Shown: positions 34,116 to 44,683, counted from the stretch's first letter. The stretch: DNA of 64,000 bases from Marinomonas rhodophyticola (GCF_026113935.1 NZ_JAPEUL010000011.1:62001-126000); one strand, 5' to 3'. The notes: a model not told the origin generated them from the sequence alone. Numbers and translations are program-made.

Positions 34116-35186
34116 TTATTTCCAGCCGCCTTGGTCCATCAATTTGACGGCCTGACGATTATTTTCACCCAATACGCTCAAAGACACTTGATCGGCTTTG
34201 AAATCACCAAAGACGGTGAGGTTTTTCGGTGGCGCAATGCCTTCAACAACAGGGTATTCGTTGTTGACTTCGGCGTACCATGCTTGGCTTTGTTGGTTGG
34301 TTAAAAACTCCACCAGTTTGGTGGCATTTTCTTTGTTTTTCGCTGACGCTGTCATGCCAATACCACTGACGTTAACGTGAACACCACGCTCATTAGCGCC
34401 TTGGTTTGGCCAGAACATAACCAGTTTGTTGTAGACATCACGTTCTTCTTGCTTTTCGCTTTGGCCTAGGCGACCGAAGTAGTAAGTATTGGCAATGGCA
34501 ATGTCACACACGCCAGCTGCCGCGGCTTTAATCTGGTCTGTGTCACCGCCTGCTGGTGGACGAGCAAAGTTCGCGACTAAGCCTTTGATCCATTCTAGAG
34601 TTTTGGCTTCGCCATGCGCGTCGATCATTGAGGCAACCAAAGATTGGTTGTAAATATTGCCTGAAGAGCGGATGCAAATTTTGCCTTTCCACTTCGGATC
34701 GGCTAGATCTTCATAGGTAGAAAGCTCGGCTGGATTAACGGTTTCTGGATTGTATAAAAATACGCGGGCGCGCTGCGATAAGCCATACCAGTAGCCATCA
34801 CGGTCTTGAAGGTGACTTGGCACAACCTCTTTAAGCTTATCTGTTTCAAATGCTTGTAATACGCCAGCGTCTTTTGCACGGTACAAACGACCTGCGTCAA
34901 CGGTAATAAATACGTCAGCTGGGACTGCGCTGCCTTCGGATTGTAAGCGGCTCAATAGGGCATCGGCATCACCTGTGATCAGGTTGACTTTGACGTCATT
35001 TTCCTTAGAAAAATTGTCTAAAAGCGGTGCGATTAGAGCTTCGGCACGTGCTGAGTAAACGTTCACTTCGCCAGCAGCATGCGCTGATAGGCTGCTAAAA
35101 GACAGTGCAGATGTGCCTACAACGGCAAGCAATGTAGAGGCTTTGCGGATTGAGGACGCTATGGTCGTTTTTACTAACAGGGTCAT
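34116..35186 (-). CDS. Periplasmic ferric iron-binding protein (FutA/FbpA family)
   Basis: Substrate-binding protein for Fe3+ ABC import, 356 residues. A long signal peptide ends at SAHA. GEVNVYSARAEALIAPLLDNF, CIRSSGNIYNQSLVASMI and the paired tyrosines in AIANTYYFGRLG, which coordinate Fe3+ in FbpA/FutA proteins, are present, with WPNQGANERGVHVNVSG following. The usual permease and ATPase genes are absent here, so it must work with a transporter encoded elsewhere. No convincing Fur box is seen in the 5' region. Confidence 0.88.
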   Translation of the reverse strand: MTLLVKTTIASSIRKASTLLAVVGTSALSFSSLSAHAAGEVNVYSARAEALIAPLLDNFSKENDVKVNLITGDADALLSRLQSEGSAVPADVFITVDAGRLYRAKDAGVLQAFETDKLKEVVPSHLQDRDGYWYGLSQRARVFLYNPETVNPAELSTYEDLADPKWKGKICIRSSGNIYNQSLVASMIDAHGEAKTLEWIKGLVANFARPPAGGDTDQIKAAAAGVCDIAIANTYYFGRLGQSEKQEERDVYNKLVMFWPNQGANERGVHVNVSGIGMTASAKNKENATKLVEFLTNQQSQAWYAEVNNEYPVVEGIAPPKNLTVFGDFKADQVSLSVLGENNRQAVKLMDQGGWK

Positions 35187-35406
35187 TATTATTTCCTTTT
35201 TATGTAAACAGTGTGCATTGGAAGCTATTCTACATACAAGTCGACAAACAATAATGGGAATAGTTCCTGTTCTTGTTATTTTTTGTCAATTTTGCATGAT
35301 TTTTTTGTTCAAGTAGTAGCGAATGTCGCTGGAAATAGGAGAAGGCCTCTCACTGCTATGATTTTATACTCTCATCTTTTAGGCTAGAGACCTTGTTATT
35401 GTGGTG

Positions 35407-37020
35407 TTAGAGTTTAAAGAAGCTAAGCTGTTGTTGGACATCTACGCTACTGGCTGCCATTTCTCGTCCAGAATTCTGTGCTATGTCCGCGTTGTGTTGG
35501 GTTAAGTCTTTCACGGCGTGCATCTTTTTGCTGATATCTTCACAGACTAGAGTTTGCTCTTCCGCAGAGGAGGCAATAAGCCTTGTCTGTTCGGAGACGT
35601 TTTTTATACTATGGAGAATATTGCCTGTGAGGGCATTGGTTTGCTCTACTTGGCTGCGCGAAGATTCCGCTAAGGTCATTGAGGTTTCCATGCTACTGAC
35701 TGCTTTTGTACTGGCAGCATTGAGTTGCGTCAGCAGTTTTTCTATTTCCCCTACACTTTCTTGTGAACGCTGAGCTAAGTTTCTGACTTCATCAGCCACC
35801 ACGGCAAACCCTCGTCCCTGTTCACCCGCTCTCGCAGCTTCAATGGCTGCGTTAAGAGCAAGTAAATTGGTTTGTTCTGCAATGGCGTGAATAACGTCAA
35901 GTATGGTTTCAATATTGCTCGTTTCACTTCGCAGTGCCGTGACCATGGTGCCTGTGTCTTTTAGCGAAGTTACGAGCTGGTTGATGGCCTCTAATGTGCT
36001 ATTGGCAGTGGATAAGCTGTTTTGTGCCACTGTGCGTATTTCATCGGTCGCTTGCGCAGAGTGTTGGGTATTGTGAGATATTGTGCGGTTATTGGCTGAC
36101 ATCTGGTCTAGGGCAACGGCGACTTGCGCCGTATTTTCCATAATTCTAATGGAGTATTCGCCCACTTCTCGATTTGCGTCTAGCACGTCTTGGCTATTTT
36201 TATTTACTGTATCAACAGACTTTAAAACGCCCGATAGAACAGAGCGTAAATTCTTCGCAGAAGTATTAATGGCGTGTCCAAGTTCGGCGATTTCGTCTTT
36301 TCCTGATAAGTGGACGGGCTTATTTAGGTAGCCTTCTGCCATATCTTGGGCTGCATTACGAACCGTTAAAATGCCTCGAACTATGTTGTTTGATATCAAG
36401 TAACTAAGGACAATAGAAATAATGAGTGCCACTAGGATGGAGGCCCAGAAGTTGATTTCGATTTCTGTAATCAGGCGTTCTGTTTGTTGTTTGGCCTGTA
36501 TGACGTCCGTGTTTGTTTTGTCTGTGAGTGCTGTGAAGTATGCCATCAAGTCATTATATGAGGCGATGAAAGCAGAAAATACGGGGAAAGGCGCTTTGTT
36601 ATCCGCTGAGTTTTCCATAGCGCTGACAAAGGTTTTTGTCTTGCTTTGAAAATCATTGACGAGAGTTAGCAGTTTAGTGGACTCGTCAGACTGCTCAGAA
36701 AAGCCCTTATTAAGTTCATTTATCAAGGATGGTGTTGTGTTGTAGCTCTTTGATATAGCTTCTAGGTAACTCGGAATTTGCTGATCAAGTGATAATAGAT
36801 AAGCAATCTGTAGGCCTCGTACATTAAGAATGATATTAATCTGTGCTTCTTTAACTCGTTCTAGGTTGAGTGAGACATTGTGGTTTTCTTCATAGAATCG
36901 GTCAAAGCGGTTTGCTAATTCTGTACTTTTTGCTTTTATTAAACTGAGTGCGACTAAAAATATAATGATGATAGATAAAATAAGCGTAATGAATTTTGCC
37001 TTAACAGATAAATTGTTCAT
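35407..37020 (-). CDS. Methyl-accepting chemotaxis protein
   Basis: A 537-residue chemoreceptor. Transmembrane segment 1 is at residues 10-26 ([19 protein letters not shown]) and segment 2 at about 190-210 ([19 protein letters not shown]). Between them is a 4-helix-bundle-type periplasmic sensor. A HAMP domain follows, then the signalling tip [38 protein letters not shown]. There is no C-terminal CheR/CheB pentapeptide. The ligand is unknown. It is a single gene. Confidence 0.93.
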   Translation of the reverse strand: MNNLSVKAKFITLILSIIIIFLVALSLIKAKSTELANRFDRFYEENHNVSLNLERVKEAQINIILNVRGLQIAYLLSLDQQIPSYLEAISKSYNTTPSLINELNKGFSEQSDESTKLLTLVNDFQSKTKTFVSAMENSADNKAPFPVFSAFIASYNDLMAYFTALTDKTNTDVIQAKQQTERLITEIEINFWASILVALIISIVLSYLISNNIVRGILTVRNAAQDMAEGYLNKPVHLSGKDEIAELGHAINTSAKNLRSVLSGVLKSVDTVNKNSQDVLDANREVGEYSIRIMENTAQVAVALDQMSANNRTISHNTQHSAQATDEIRTVAQNSLSTANSTLEAINQLVTSLKDTGTMVTALRSETSNIETILDVIHAIAEQTNLLALNAAIEAARAGEQGRGFAVVADEVRNLAQRSQESVGEIEKLLTQLNAASTKAVSSMETSMTLAESSRSQVEQTNALTGNILHSIKNVSEQTRLIASSAEEQTLVCEDISKKMHAVKDLTQHNADIAQNSGREMAASSVDVQQQLSFFKL

Positions 37021-37297
37021 GCTGGTTCCTTCAACGTTGATTTTTGTGCTTTTTTTGGAGCGGCTTGGTGCGTCATTTTAGTGCGTATTTTGTATGGCAT
37101 TTCTTATGAAAAATCAAAGTAATTCTTATTTGTGAACGATTATTTCGTAAGGTGTAAAGGCCTGTTTGGTTTTTTTAGATTGAGCAGGATAAGAATTATT
37201 GTAACTGTCAATAAACATTCATATTTCACTATTCCGTTATGGGCAAAAAAGTGGACAATAATACGATTACTTCTCGCTCATCTTCCTGCAGGTTATC

Positions 37298-38503
37298 ATG
37301 ACTTCTATCCCACTTTCTGAGGAAACGGTTTCTCGCCGTGTCCAGTACTTGCGCGTTTTTGTGCTAGGCTTCAGTGCGTTTATTTTTAACACCACTGAGT
37401 TTGTGCCCGTTGGATTATTGTCTGACATTGCACAAAGCTTTTTGATTGCGCCGGCTCAGGTGGGCTGGATGCTGACGATTTATGCTTGGATTGTGGCACT
37501 AATGTCTTTGCCCATGATGCTGCTGACGCGCAAAGTTGAGCGCAAAGTTTTGCTAATGTGGCTGTTTGGCTTGTTCGTGGTTAGCCATATCTTGTCTGTT
37601 GTGGCGTGGAATTTCACTGTTCTCTTGGTCAGCCGCATTGGTATTGCGTTTGCTCATGCGGTGTTTTGGTCGATTACCGCGTCCATTGCTATTCGAGTGG
37701 CACCTCAAGGCAAGCACACGTTTGCTTTGAGTGTCTTGGCGACGGGAACGGGGCTTGCTATGGTGTTGGGGGTGCCTGCGGGACGGATTATCGGTCAGCT
37801 TTTAGATTGGCGCACTACCTTTGCGGTGATTGCCGTGATTGCTCTATTTATCATGTTAGCGATGTACCGATTGCTGCCGAGTTTGCCAAGTTTGTTCTCT
37901 GGGTCTCTTAGTAAGGTGCCTGAGGTATTGAGTAATCGTATTTTGCTGGCGATGTACTTTTTTACCTTTATGATTTTTTCCGCTCATTATACCGCTTACA
38001 GTTACATTGAGCCTTTTTTAAAAGATATCGGTGCTGTCAGTGGCAGTTTCACTACCTTAGTTCTACTCTTGTTCGGTACGGCAGGCATTGTGGGCAGTGT
38101 ATTGTTCAGTTATTTTGGTGATAAATCGAATACCTTGATGTTGTTGACGAGTGTGACGCTGGCCTCTATGTGCATGAGTGTTTTGTATTTCGTTGCGCCA
38201 AGCGACTCTTTGCTGATTGGTTGTATCCTGTTGTGGGGCGCTTCTATCATGATTATTGGCTTAAGTATGCAAATACGAGTGTTAAAAGTCGATAACAGCG
38301 CCGCCGATATTATTATGTCTTTGTATTCCGGTATCATTAATTTGGGCATCGGTGCAGGGGCCTTGGTTGGTGGTCAAGCTATTCATTATATTGGCTTAGA
38401 AAGTGTTGGTTTTACTGGGGCACTTTTAGGTGTCGGTGCTCTTGTGGTGCTTATCATGCTGTTAAAACGTACAGCAAAACCGAGCGCTCCTGTTGTTGAA
38501 TAA
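37298..38503 (+). CDS. sotB: Sugar efflux transporter SotB (MFS, DHA1 family)
   Basis: Proton-driven exporter of 401 residues with 12 predicted membrane helices; E. coli SotB exports arabinose, IPTG and related sugars. The characteristic FNTTEFVPVGLLSDIAQSF motif in helix 1, the RKVERK loop after helix 2 (motif A position) and VLGVPAGRIIGQLLDWRTTF (motif C region) are present, ending in a short hydrophilic tail. It is a single gene between two signalling genes; the substrate in this organism is not known. Confidence 0.9.
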   Translation: MTSIPLSEETVSRRVQYLRVFVLGFSAFIFNTTEFVPVGLLSDIAQSFLIAPAQVGWMLTIYAWIVALMSLPMMLLTRKVERKVLLMWLFGLFVVSHILSVVAWNFTVLLVSRIGIAFAHAVFWSITASIAIRVAPQGKHTFALSVLATGTGLAMVLGVPAGRIIGQLLDWRTTFAVIAVIALFIMLAMYRLLPSLPSLFSGSLSKVPEVLSNRILLAMYFFTFMIFSAHYTAYSYIEPFLKDIGAVSGSFTTLVLLLFGTAGIVGSVLFSYFGDKSNTLMLLTSVTLASMCMSVLYFVAPSDSLLIGCILLWGASIMIIGLSMQIRVLKVDNSAADIIMSLYSGIINLGIGAGALVGGQAIHYIGLESVGFTGALLGVGALVVLIMLLKRTAKPSAPVVE

Positions 38504-38510
38504 AGTATAG

Positions 38511-38534
38511 CCAGTACCCTGATTAGGGTGCTGG
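38511..38534 (+). terminator. Hairpin downstream of sotB
   Basis: CCAGTACCCT and AGGGTGCTGG pair over 10 positions (one G-U) with a GATT loop, 8 bases after the sotB stop. There is no U-tract. Confidence 0.5.
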
Positions 38535-38633
38535 TGTTAAACGCATCAAGTGTTTGTGTGTTCAACAGGGGTAACCTTGAGTAAAGGTGGCGCAGAGACG
38601 TTTTATTTTGATCTTAGCGAATAAGAATTTTTT

Positions 38634-39990
38634 ATGTTTCATTGGTTAACGGTTTCTACGACACGAAAAATCAGCAGTCTTTCTTTCGTTCTTCTGTCAT
38701 TTTTATTTGTGGTTATTATCTATTCAAACTATCAGACGCAAAAAATCTACGGAGAAATGCAAGAAGTTGCAGAAATAGATATTCCATTGTCTGAGGTGAT
38801 TGCAGATATTGAAATACTACAATTGAAGCAGCATTTATTAATGGAGAAGATTCGCTTACAGGGCGAGGCTTTTTTTCGAACGATAGGTTGCGGCAAGAAG
38901 GTATCAAAGGGGTTGATACCTTTAGCCAAAGCCTGTCTTCTTTGCTTGAGAAGAGCATTGGTATTCTTCATTCCGGTATGACATTGGGTAGCATTCGCAT
39001 CAATGTGGCCGATCATCAAGCCTTAATCCAGCAAATAAAGGCGCTGCATAGTCATAGAATAGGCTTTGAAGCTTTGTTTGCTGATTTTGTAGGCATAGGA
39101 GAAGCACATTATGCTGTGTCTTGGAATGAACTGGAAAAGCAGGATGATTTATTGGATGCAGAGGCTGAGAAGCTGCTTGTGAATATTGAGCAGCTCACCA
39201 TGAAGGTTGCCGCGACGGTAGAAAAGCAAGAGCGCGATTTTATGATTGTGAATGCTATGCTGGGGATGTCTGCCTTCGCCATTGGTGGTTATTTGACGCT
39301 GTACACAATTTTGTCTTTTCGTCGTAAAGTGGGGTCATTGCGTGGTCAAATTGAATCATTGCATCGTTCTATGTCTCCCGACACTCTCGACCAATCATTT
39401 CGTTATCATGGCACGGATGAATTAGACGAACTTGAAAAAGATCTGAAGATACTTATGGCGCGCTTTTCTTTGGAAAAAAACAACCGTGATGAAGTAGAAA
39501 CACAGCTTATTGAGCTGGCAACACGAGATAAGCTGACTGGTGCGTTTAATCGTCATAAATGGGATGAACAGATTAAGGCCGAATTGGCACTGGCTAATCG
39601 AGGCCATCATTTCAGTTTGATTTTGTTAGATGTTGATCATTTTAAGACAATCAACGACAGCCATGGGCATGATGTCGGTGATAATGTACTGAAATTATTG
39701 GTCAAAATTTTGCGAAAGCGTCTGCGTGAAACGGATATGTTGTTCAGAATTGGCGGTGAGGAGTTTGCGGTATTATTGAGAGACACTCATCTTGATGATG
39801 CCCACTTTTTGGCCGAGCAGCTGCGAAAAAAATTTCGATACTGGATGAAAAGAATATCCCTATTTTTACCATTAGTCTTGGCGTTACTGAGTATCAGGAT
39901 TTTGATGACCAGAGCGATATCGTAAAACGCGCGGATACCCTGCTTTATCAAGCCAAAGGGGCCGGACGTAATCGAGTGGTGGCTGGTTAA
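38634..39990 (+). CDS. Membrane diguanylate cyclase, copy 1 (two one-base frameshifts)
   Basis: Makes c-di-GMP. Topology: TM1 at about 13-33 (SFVLLSFLFVVIIY), a periplasmic helical sensor, TM2 at about 205-225, a HAMP-like linker, then GGDEF with the active site RIGGEEF and an I-site RETD five residues before it. The frame breaks in a T-run near 38870-38876 (T7, needs T8) and in an A-run near 39826-39832 (A7, needs A8). With both repaired the protein is 452 residues, exactly the length of the adjacent paralogue, and its end reads GRNRVVAG. Both lesions are in homopolymers, so sequencing error is likely. Confidence 0.85.
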
Positions 39991-40031
39991 CTTTTCGCAT
40001 TCTTAGTTTAACGATAGGTATTCAGTTTTAT

Positions 40032-41390
40032 ATGTTTCATTGGTTAAACGTTTCTATGACACGAAAAATTAGCGGTTTGTCATTTGTACTCTTGTCCTTT
40101 TTATTTGTGGTGATTGTTTACTCTGCTTATCAATCCCAGCGCATCTATCAAGAAATGCACGAAGTCGCTGAAATTGATGTGCCCTTGTCTGAAGTGATTT
40201 CTGACATTGAAATGTTGCAACTTAAACAGCATTTATTAATGGAAAGTATTCGCCAGCAAGGCGATGCGTTTTTTGCCGATGCCTCTATACACGCCAATAG
40301 CATAAGAGGATTTGATGAATTTAGTGCCCAGTTAGCCACACAATTGGATAAGGCGACGGAGATACTTCGCACAGGGCTTGGCTTTGGTAGTGTCAGAATT
40401 AAATTAATGGATCATCAGGCGCTCATGCAGCAAATTAGCGTGTTACATGAGCATCGAATGAACTTTGACCGCCTTGTTGACATCTTTTTTGCGCAGGAGA
40501 AACCATCCCTTTCGAGTGTTTGGACTGAGTTAGAAAAACAAGATGCGGAATTGGATGCACAAGCCGATGAGTTGCTTAAAAAAATAGACCAGTTAACCAT
40601 AAGCGTCTCAGCAACGGTTGAAAATCAAGAACGGCATTTTGTGACTATGAATGCCATTTTAGGTTTGTCCGCGTTTGCCATTGGTACTTATTTAACCTTT
40701 TACATCATTATCACTTTTCGTAAGCGTATCTGGTCATTACGTGGACAGATTGAGTCTCTGCATCGTTCCATTGTTGTGGATCGCAGTCATCTCCCGACTA
40801 GACAGGCAGGGTTAGATGAGCTGGATGAGCTAGAAACGGACTTAAAAGCGCTTGTTAAACAGTTTTCGAAAGAAATGCATAATCGTGATGAAGTAGAAAC
40901 ACAACTTATTGAGCTGGCGACACGAGACAAACTGACCGGTGCTTTTAATCGCCACAAATGGGATGAGCAGATTAAAGTCGAATTGGCACTGGCGAACCGA
41001 GGTCATCATTTTAGTTTGATTTTACTGGATGTTGATCACTTTAAGAAAATCAACGACAACCATGGTCATGATGTCGGAGATCGCGTGCTTAAGTTGCTGG
41101 TGACTACCTTACGAAAACGGCTTAGAGAAACCGATGTATTGTGCCGCGTGGGGGGCGAAGAGTTTGCTATCTTGTTAAAAGACACTCGTTTGGCCGATGC
41201 GGCGACGCTGGCGGAACAATTGCGCAAGAGCGTCGCCACTTTGAAAATAGACCACATTCCGCATTTTACCATTAGTGTTGGTGTGACCGATTACCAAGAT
41301 TGCGACGATCAACAAAAAATAGTAAAGCGTGCTGATGTGTTGCTCTACGAAGCCAAGGGTGCGGGACGTAATTGTGTGATGGTGGGTTAA
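40032..41390 (+). CDS. Membrane diguanylate cyclase, copy 2
   Basis: Intact 452-residue paralogue of the preceding gene, 41 bases downstream. It has the same N-terminus (MFHWLNVSMTRKIS), TM1, helical periplasmic sensor (HEVAEIDVPLSEVISDIEML), TM2 and GGDEF domain with CRVGGEEFAILL and the RETD I-site. The GGDEF entry segments (RDEVETQLIELATRDKLTGA) are identical in the two copies, while the periplasmic domains have diverged, suggesting duplication followed by sensor divergence. The stop overlaps the convergent AlkC-like gene by 4 bases. Confidence 0.93.
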   Translation: MFHWLNVSMTRKISGLSFVLLSFLFVVIVYSAYQSQRIYQEMHEVAEIDVPLSEVISDIEMLQLKQHLLMESIRQQGDAFFADASIHANSIRGFDEFSAQLATQLDKATEILRTGLGFGSVRIKLMDHQALMQQISVLHEHRMNFDRLVDIFFAQEKPSLSSVWTELEKQDAELDAQADELLKKIDQLTISVSATVENQERHFVTMNAILGLSAFAIGTYLTFYIIITFRKRIWSLRGQIESLHRSIVVDRSHLPTRQAGLDELDELETDLKALVKQFSKEMHNRDEVETQLIELATRDKLTGAFNRHKWDEQIKVELALANRGHHFSLILLDVDHFKKINDNHGHDVGDRVLKLLVTTLRKRLRETDVLCRVGGEEFAILLKDTRLADAATLAEQLRKSVATLKIDHIPHFTISVGVTDYQDCDDQQKIVKRADVLLYEAKGAGRNCVMVG

Positions 41391-42508
41391 TCCGTCGATA
41401 AAAAGAAGTGCTTTCTGGCCATCGGTTGGCCATTAACAAGCACGTCTATTGCGTGCTCTCCTTTATAATAGACTCGCGTGGTGATGATTTTAAAGGGATG
41501 CTTTTTGCTCATCGAAAGCGTTTTTCTTGCGGGTAACGTGATTTTTTTCCATTTAAATACCTTGGGTGATGTGGTGCCATTTTTCTTTTGGTGATGAATC
41601 ATGTAGTCGATCATCAAGGTTTGATCTTGGTCGCTGACGGATTGTATTTTGAGTGAAAACTCAAGATTCTCGTTTAGCGCAATGTGTTCTTGTTGTATTT
41701 CCAATTCAATCTTGCCTAGCTCTGGTTTTTCATAACCAAACACTTCGAGCACCTTAGGGTGACCTTGTTTTAATAAGGTGCGACAAGCATGACGAATTAA
41801 TTTTTGCCGATTTGTGTTAGCGCCTTGCATCCATGTTTTGGCGATGTCTGCCACAAGGTCAGGATGGTCTTTGGCAATGTCATTAAGATTGTTGGCCACC
41901 GAGCGACGCACGTAGTCTTCTGGGTCGTCCTTGAGGGCTTCAAGTAACGCAATAACAGGCGCCGGATTTTGTATAAATTGCGGCAATTGCATGGCCCAAG
42001 GCAAGCGTGGTCGAGTGCCTTCAGAGATCAAACGACGCACATGTTTGTTGTCGTCTTTGAGCCAGCTTTTGAGGGTATCGAGGGTTTTGTCTTGGGAGGC
42101 CAGTAAGAAAAACCGAATGCTAAATTCAGAGGTAAAGCGACGTGTCATGGCATTGAGTAGGGTCATCGAAAGGTCATGATGTGCTAGGCCATGGATGCCC
42201 ACATAATCGCCCATTGGCATGACGGCCCATCCCGAAATGCCGTCTTGCTCATTTTCTCCTTCATGCGGTGACTCTGGCGCGAGGCTAGCGAGTAATATTT
42301 GTCCAGCGTGGTCAAAATCCTTAGGCAGATACGCTTCCATGGCGCTGGTGATTTGCTGTGAGCGGGCTTTCAGTTCTAGTTCGTCAAGCTGATGCGATGC
42401 GGCATCAATAAAACCTTGTTTGTTAAAGTCTTTCCAATGGCGCCAAAAGTGGTCTGCCATGTTGTGGATCACTTTGCTATTGAAGAGGTTCTTAAAGGGT
42501 TCTGACAT
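41387..42508 (-). CDS. AlkC-like DNA alkylation repair protein (HEAT repeats)
   Basis: A 373-residue protein resembling AlkC, a DNA glycosylase that removes N3-methyladenine and related lesions using an ALK/HEAT-repeat scaffold. The MSEPFKNLFNSKVIHNMADHF opening, the HEAT-type helices (DDNKHVRRLISEGTRPRLPW; DDPEDYVRRSVANNLNDIAKDHPDLV) and a C-terminal beta-rich (Ig-like) extension from about residue 270 fit AlkC rather than AlkD. Catalytic residues cannot be assigned from sequence alone. It is a single gene. Confidence 0.78.
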   Translation of the reverse strand: MSEPFKNLFNSKVIHNMADHFWRHWKDFNKQGFIDAASHQLDELELKARSQQITSAMEAYLPKDFDHAGQILLASLAPESPHEGENEQDGISGWAVMPMGDYVGIHGLAHHDLSMTLLNAMTRRFTSEFSIRFFLLASQDKTLDTLKSWLKDDNKHVRRLISEGTRPRLPWAMQLPQFIQNPAPVIALLEALKDDPEDYVRRSVANNLNDIAKDHPDLVADIAKTWMQGANTNRQKLIRHACRTLLKQGHPKVLEVFGYEKPELGKIELEIQQEHIALNENLEFSLKIQSVSDQDQTLMIDYMIHHQKKNGTTSPKVFKWKKITLPARKTLSMSKKHPFKIITTRVYYKGEHAIDVLVNGQPMARKHFFLSTD

Positions 42509-42804
42509 GAGCTGAGTTTCCTAGATGATGGATCGTAGAATAACGCTATCTGTGCCGCTTGTCAGTTCTTGTCAGGATAAAACCGTTTTCCTTCGATTTT
42601 AGTGCTATAGTGGTTTGTCTTTGCAACGATTCATGCCCGTCATGATCGACTAGCGTTCACCGCTAAGCCGTGTTTCAGCTCACTTCATATCTTTTATCCA
42701 TCAACAGACAATATCACCATAGCAATCTTGTTTAACATCAGTTTGTCAGCGTTTTGATCGTACGTTTATGAACTCGCACAGGTTTTATTTTTTAAGGAAA
42801 CAGT

Positions 42805-43953
42805 ATGAGTCAATTAACTTTCGGTGTGATCGGTACCTCTAGAAAAACAGATGAGCGTCGTTATCCCATTCATCCAGAACACTTAGTGCGCATCCCTGAA
42901 TACCTTCGTCATCGCTTAATTTTTGAAGAAGGTTATGGCGCTGCGTTTAATATTTCTGACGACGAGATCGCTGCACAAACAGGCGGTATTGCCACCCGGC
43001 ACGAGATATTAGCTGATATTGGTGCGGTAATTATTGCTAAACCTGTCTTGGCCGATTTAGAAGAATTGCGTGAAGGCGGGATTTTATGGGGATACGTTCA
43101 CTGTGTTCAACAACGTGAGATTACTCAAGCTGCGCTGGATCGCAAGCTTACCTTGATTGCTTTTGAGGATATGTTTGTTTGGTCTCCAAAGGGGCAAGTC
43201 GGTCGCCATACCTTTTACAAAAATAACGAAATGGCGGGTTACTGTGCGGTCATTCATGCTTTGCAATTAAAAGGCATCGATGGGCATTATGGTAATCAAC
43301 GCAAGGTGATTATCTTTAGTTTTGGGGCCGTCAGTCGTGGGGCTATTTATGCGCTTAAAGCCCATGGATTTCGGGATATAACGATTTGTATTCAGCGGCC
43401 AGATCATGAAGTGCGGGAAGAAGTGCTCGACTGTCATTATGTAAAAGTACGCGAAGGTCAAAAAGGCGAAGCCCGCATGGTGGTGGTTGAACACGATGGC
43501 ACGATTCGTCCTTTAACGGAGTTAATCCGTGAAACAGACATTATCGTCAACGGGACTTTCCAAGAAACCGATCATCCAACTAACTTTGTTATTGAATCCG
43601 AAGCGGCGTCATTGAAGTCAAATTGCTTGATTATCGATGTCAGCTGTGACGAAGGCATGGGCTTTTTCTTTGCCAAGCCAACTAGCTTCCAAGCACCAAT
43701 GTTTCAGTACAACACGATCGATTATTACGCGGTTGATCATACCCCAAGTTACTTGTGGGAAAGCGCTACACGTTCTATTTCTGCTGCCTTGATTGTTTAT
43801 CTCGAAAATGTTTTAGAAGGCCGCGAACATTGGCAGCACAATGAAACCATTCGCCGCGCGATAAACATCGACGAAGGTGTGATTAAGAATCCGCTGATCT
43901 TGTCGTTCCAACATCGGGAAATGACACCGCCTTATGCTGCTTTAACGATATAA
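42805..43953 (+). CDS. AlaDH/PNT-family dehydrogenase, N5-(carboxyethyl)ornithine synthase-like
   Basis: A 382-residue NAD(P)-dependent enzyme of the alanine dehydrogenase/transhydrogenase family. The N-terminal RKTDERRYPIHPEHL is the family substrate motif, and the Rossmann region is KVIIFSFGAVSRGAIYALKAHGF. SYLWESATRSISAALIVYLENVL resembles N5-(carboxyethyl)ornithine synthase, which condenses pyruvate with ornithine; alanine or opine dehydrogenase activity is also possible. AAGGAA precedes the start. No ornithine or opine gene is adjacent. Confidence 0.75.
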   Translation: MSQLTFGVIGTSRKTDERRYPIHPEHLVRIPEYLRHRLIFEEGYGAAFNISDDEIAAQTGGIATRHEILADIGAVIIAKPVLADLEELREGGILWGYVHCVQQREITQAALDRKLTLIAFEDMFVWSPKGQVGRHTFYKNNEMAGYCAVIHALQLKGIDGHYGNQRKVIIFSFGAVSRGAIYALKAHGFRDITICIQRPDHEVREEVLDCHYVKVREGQKGEARMVVVEHDGTIRPLTELIRETDIIVNGTFQETDHPTNFVIESEAASLKSNCLIIDVSCDEGMGFFFAKPTSFQAPMFQYNTIDYYAVDHTPSYLWESATRSISAALIVYLENVLEGREHWQHNETIRRAINIDEGVIKNPLILSFQHREMTPPYAALTI

Positions 43954-43967
43954 ATCAGCCAAAGAAA

Positions 43968-44005
43968 ACAGCCAATGTTCCAGTCAGATAGGTCGCATTG
44001 GCTGT
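43968..44005. terminator. Hairpin between convergent genes
   Basis: ACAGCCAATG (43968-43977) and CATTGGCTGT (43996-44005) form a perfect 10-bp stem with an 18-nt loop, located between the dehydrogenase stop and the end of the five-gene minus-strand operon. Confidence 0.5.
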
Positions 44006-44044
44006 GGTCTTATGCTGCGCTTTATTGTAGGGGGAATATGTGTA

Positions 44045-44683
44045 TTACAGCTCTTTATTTACTTTTACCATTAAAGCCTCTATTTCTTTGTGGCGGCCCA
44101 TATCGGCAATTGGGCGGTCTGGTCTTGGGGCGGCTTTTTTGGCGATGTCGAGATGCTGTTTGGCGCCCTGATAATCACCATCGTCGTATAAAAATTCCGC
44201 AAGAAAATAGTTGCTGTCGATGCCTGTTGGGTTCAGTTTATAGGATTGCACTAAGAGTTCTTTGGCTTTTTTGTCATCACCAAACCCAATCGGCCAACCG
44301 GGTACTTTATGGTACAGCACGCCTAAGCTGGTCATGGCAGAACCCGATAATGCCTTGGGATTCATGGTTATGGCAGCTTCGAATGATTGTTTTGCCGCTT
44401 CTGCTAATGATAACGCCCCTAATCCGCCTTTTGCGCCTGCGGTGCTGGATTGAATAATACCAAGCCAAATCAGATCGTCTGGATTGTTAGGTTCTGCATT
44501 AACTAATTCTTGCGCCTTGAGCGCAAGGTCGTTAAAGGCCGCTTCTTTGGCGTCGTCGCCTTCTATTTGGTAATTGATTTGTGCCCAACGCTGTTGAATC
44601 TCTAACAAACTAGAGGTGCCAGCGGCCCAAGTAGAGGAAACTAAGCCGAGGGTGAGTAGGCTAGCTGTGATAAATGATTTCAT
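44045..44683 (-). CDS. Periplasmic TPR-like protein, last gene of the hemolysin-family operon
   Basis: A 212-residue secreted protein. The signal peptide SFITASLLTLGLVSSTWAA is followed by helical TPR-type repeats (FNDLALKAQELVNAEPNNPDDLIWLGIIQS; AKELLVQSYKLNPTGIDSNYFLAEFLYDDGDYQGAKQHL). It probably acts as a periplasmic scaffold. The start overlaps the SDR stop as ATGA, so it is translationally coupled to the operon. No enzymatic motif is visible. Confidence 0.8.
   Translation of the reverse strand: MKSFITASLLTLGLVSSTWAAGTSSLLEIQQRWAQINYQIEGDDAKEAAFNDLALKAQELVNAEPNNPDDLIWLGIIQSSTAGAKGGLGALSLAEAAKQSFEAAITMNPKALSGSAMTSLGVLYHKVPGWPIGFGDDKKAKELLVQSYKLNPTGIDSNYFLAEFLYDDGDYQGAKQHLDIAKKAAPRPDRPIADMGRHKEIEALMVKVNKEL

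Noticed and set aside
35187-35300. Fur box upstream of the iron-binding protein
   Set aside because: AATAATGGGAATAGTTCC has only scattered matches to the consensus, far weaker than the sites at 6215-6265.
43975-44457. A 160-codon plus-strand frame
   Set aside because: It is antisense to the TPR protein gene, which has a signal peptide, repeats and operon coupling; the plus-strand product shows no protein-like features.
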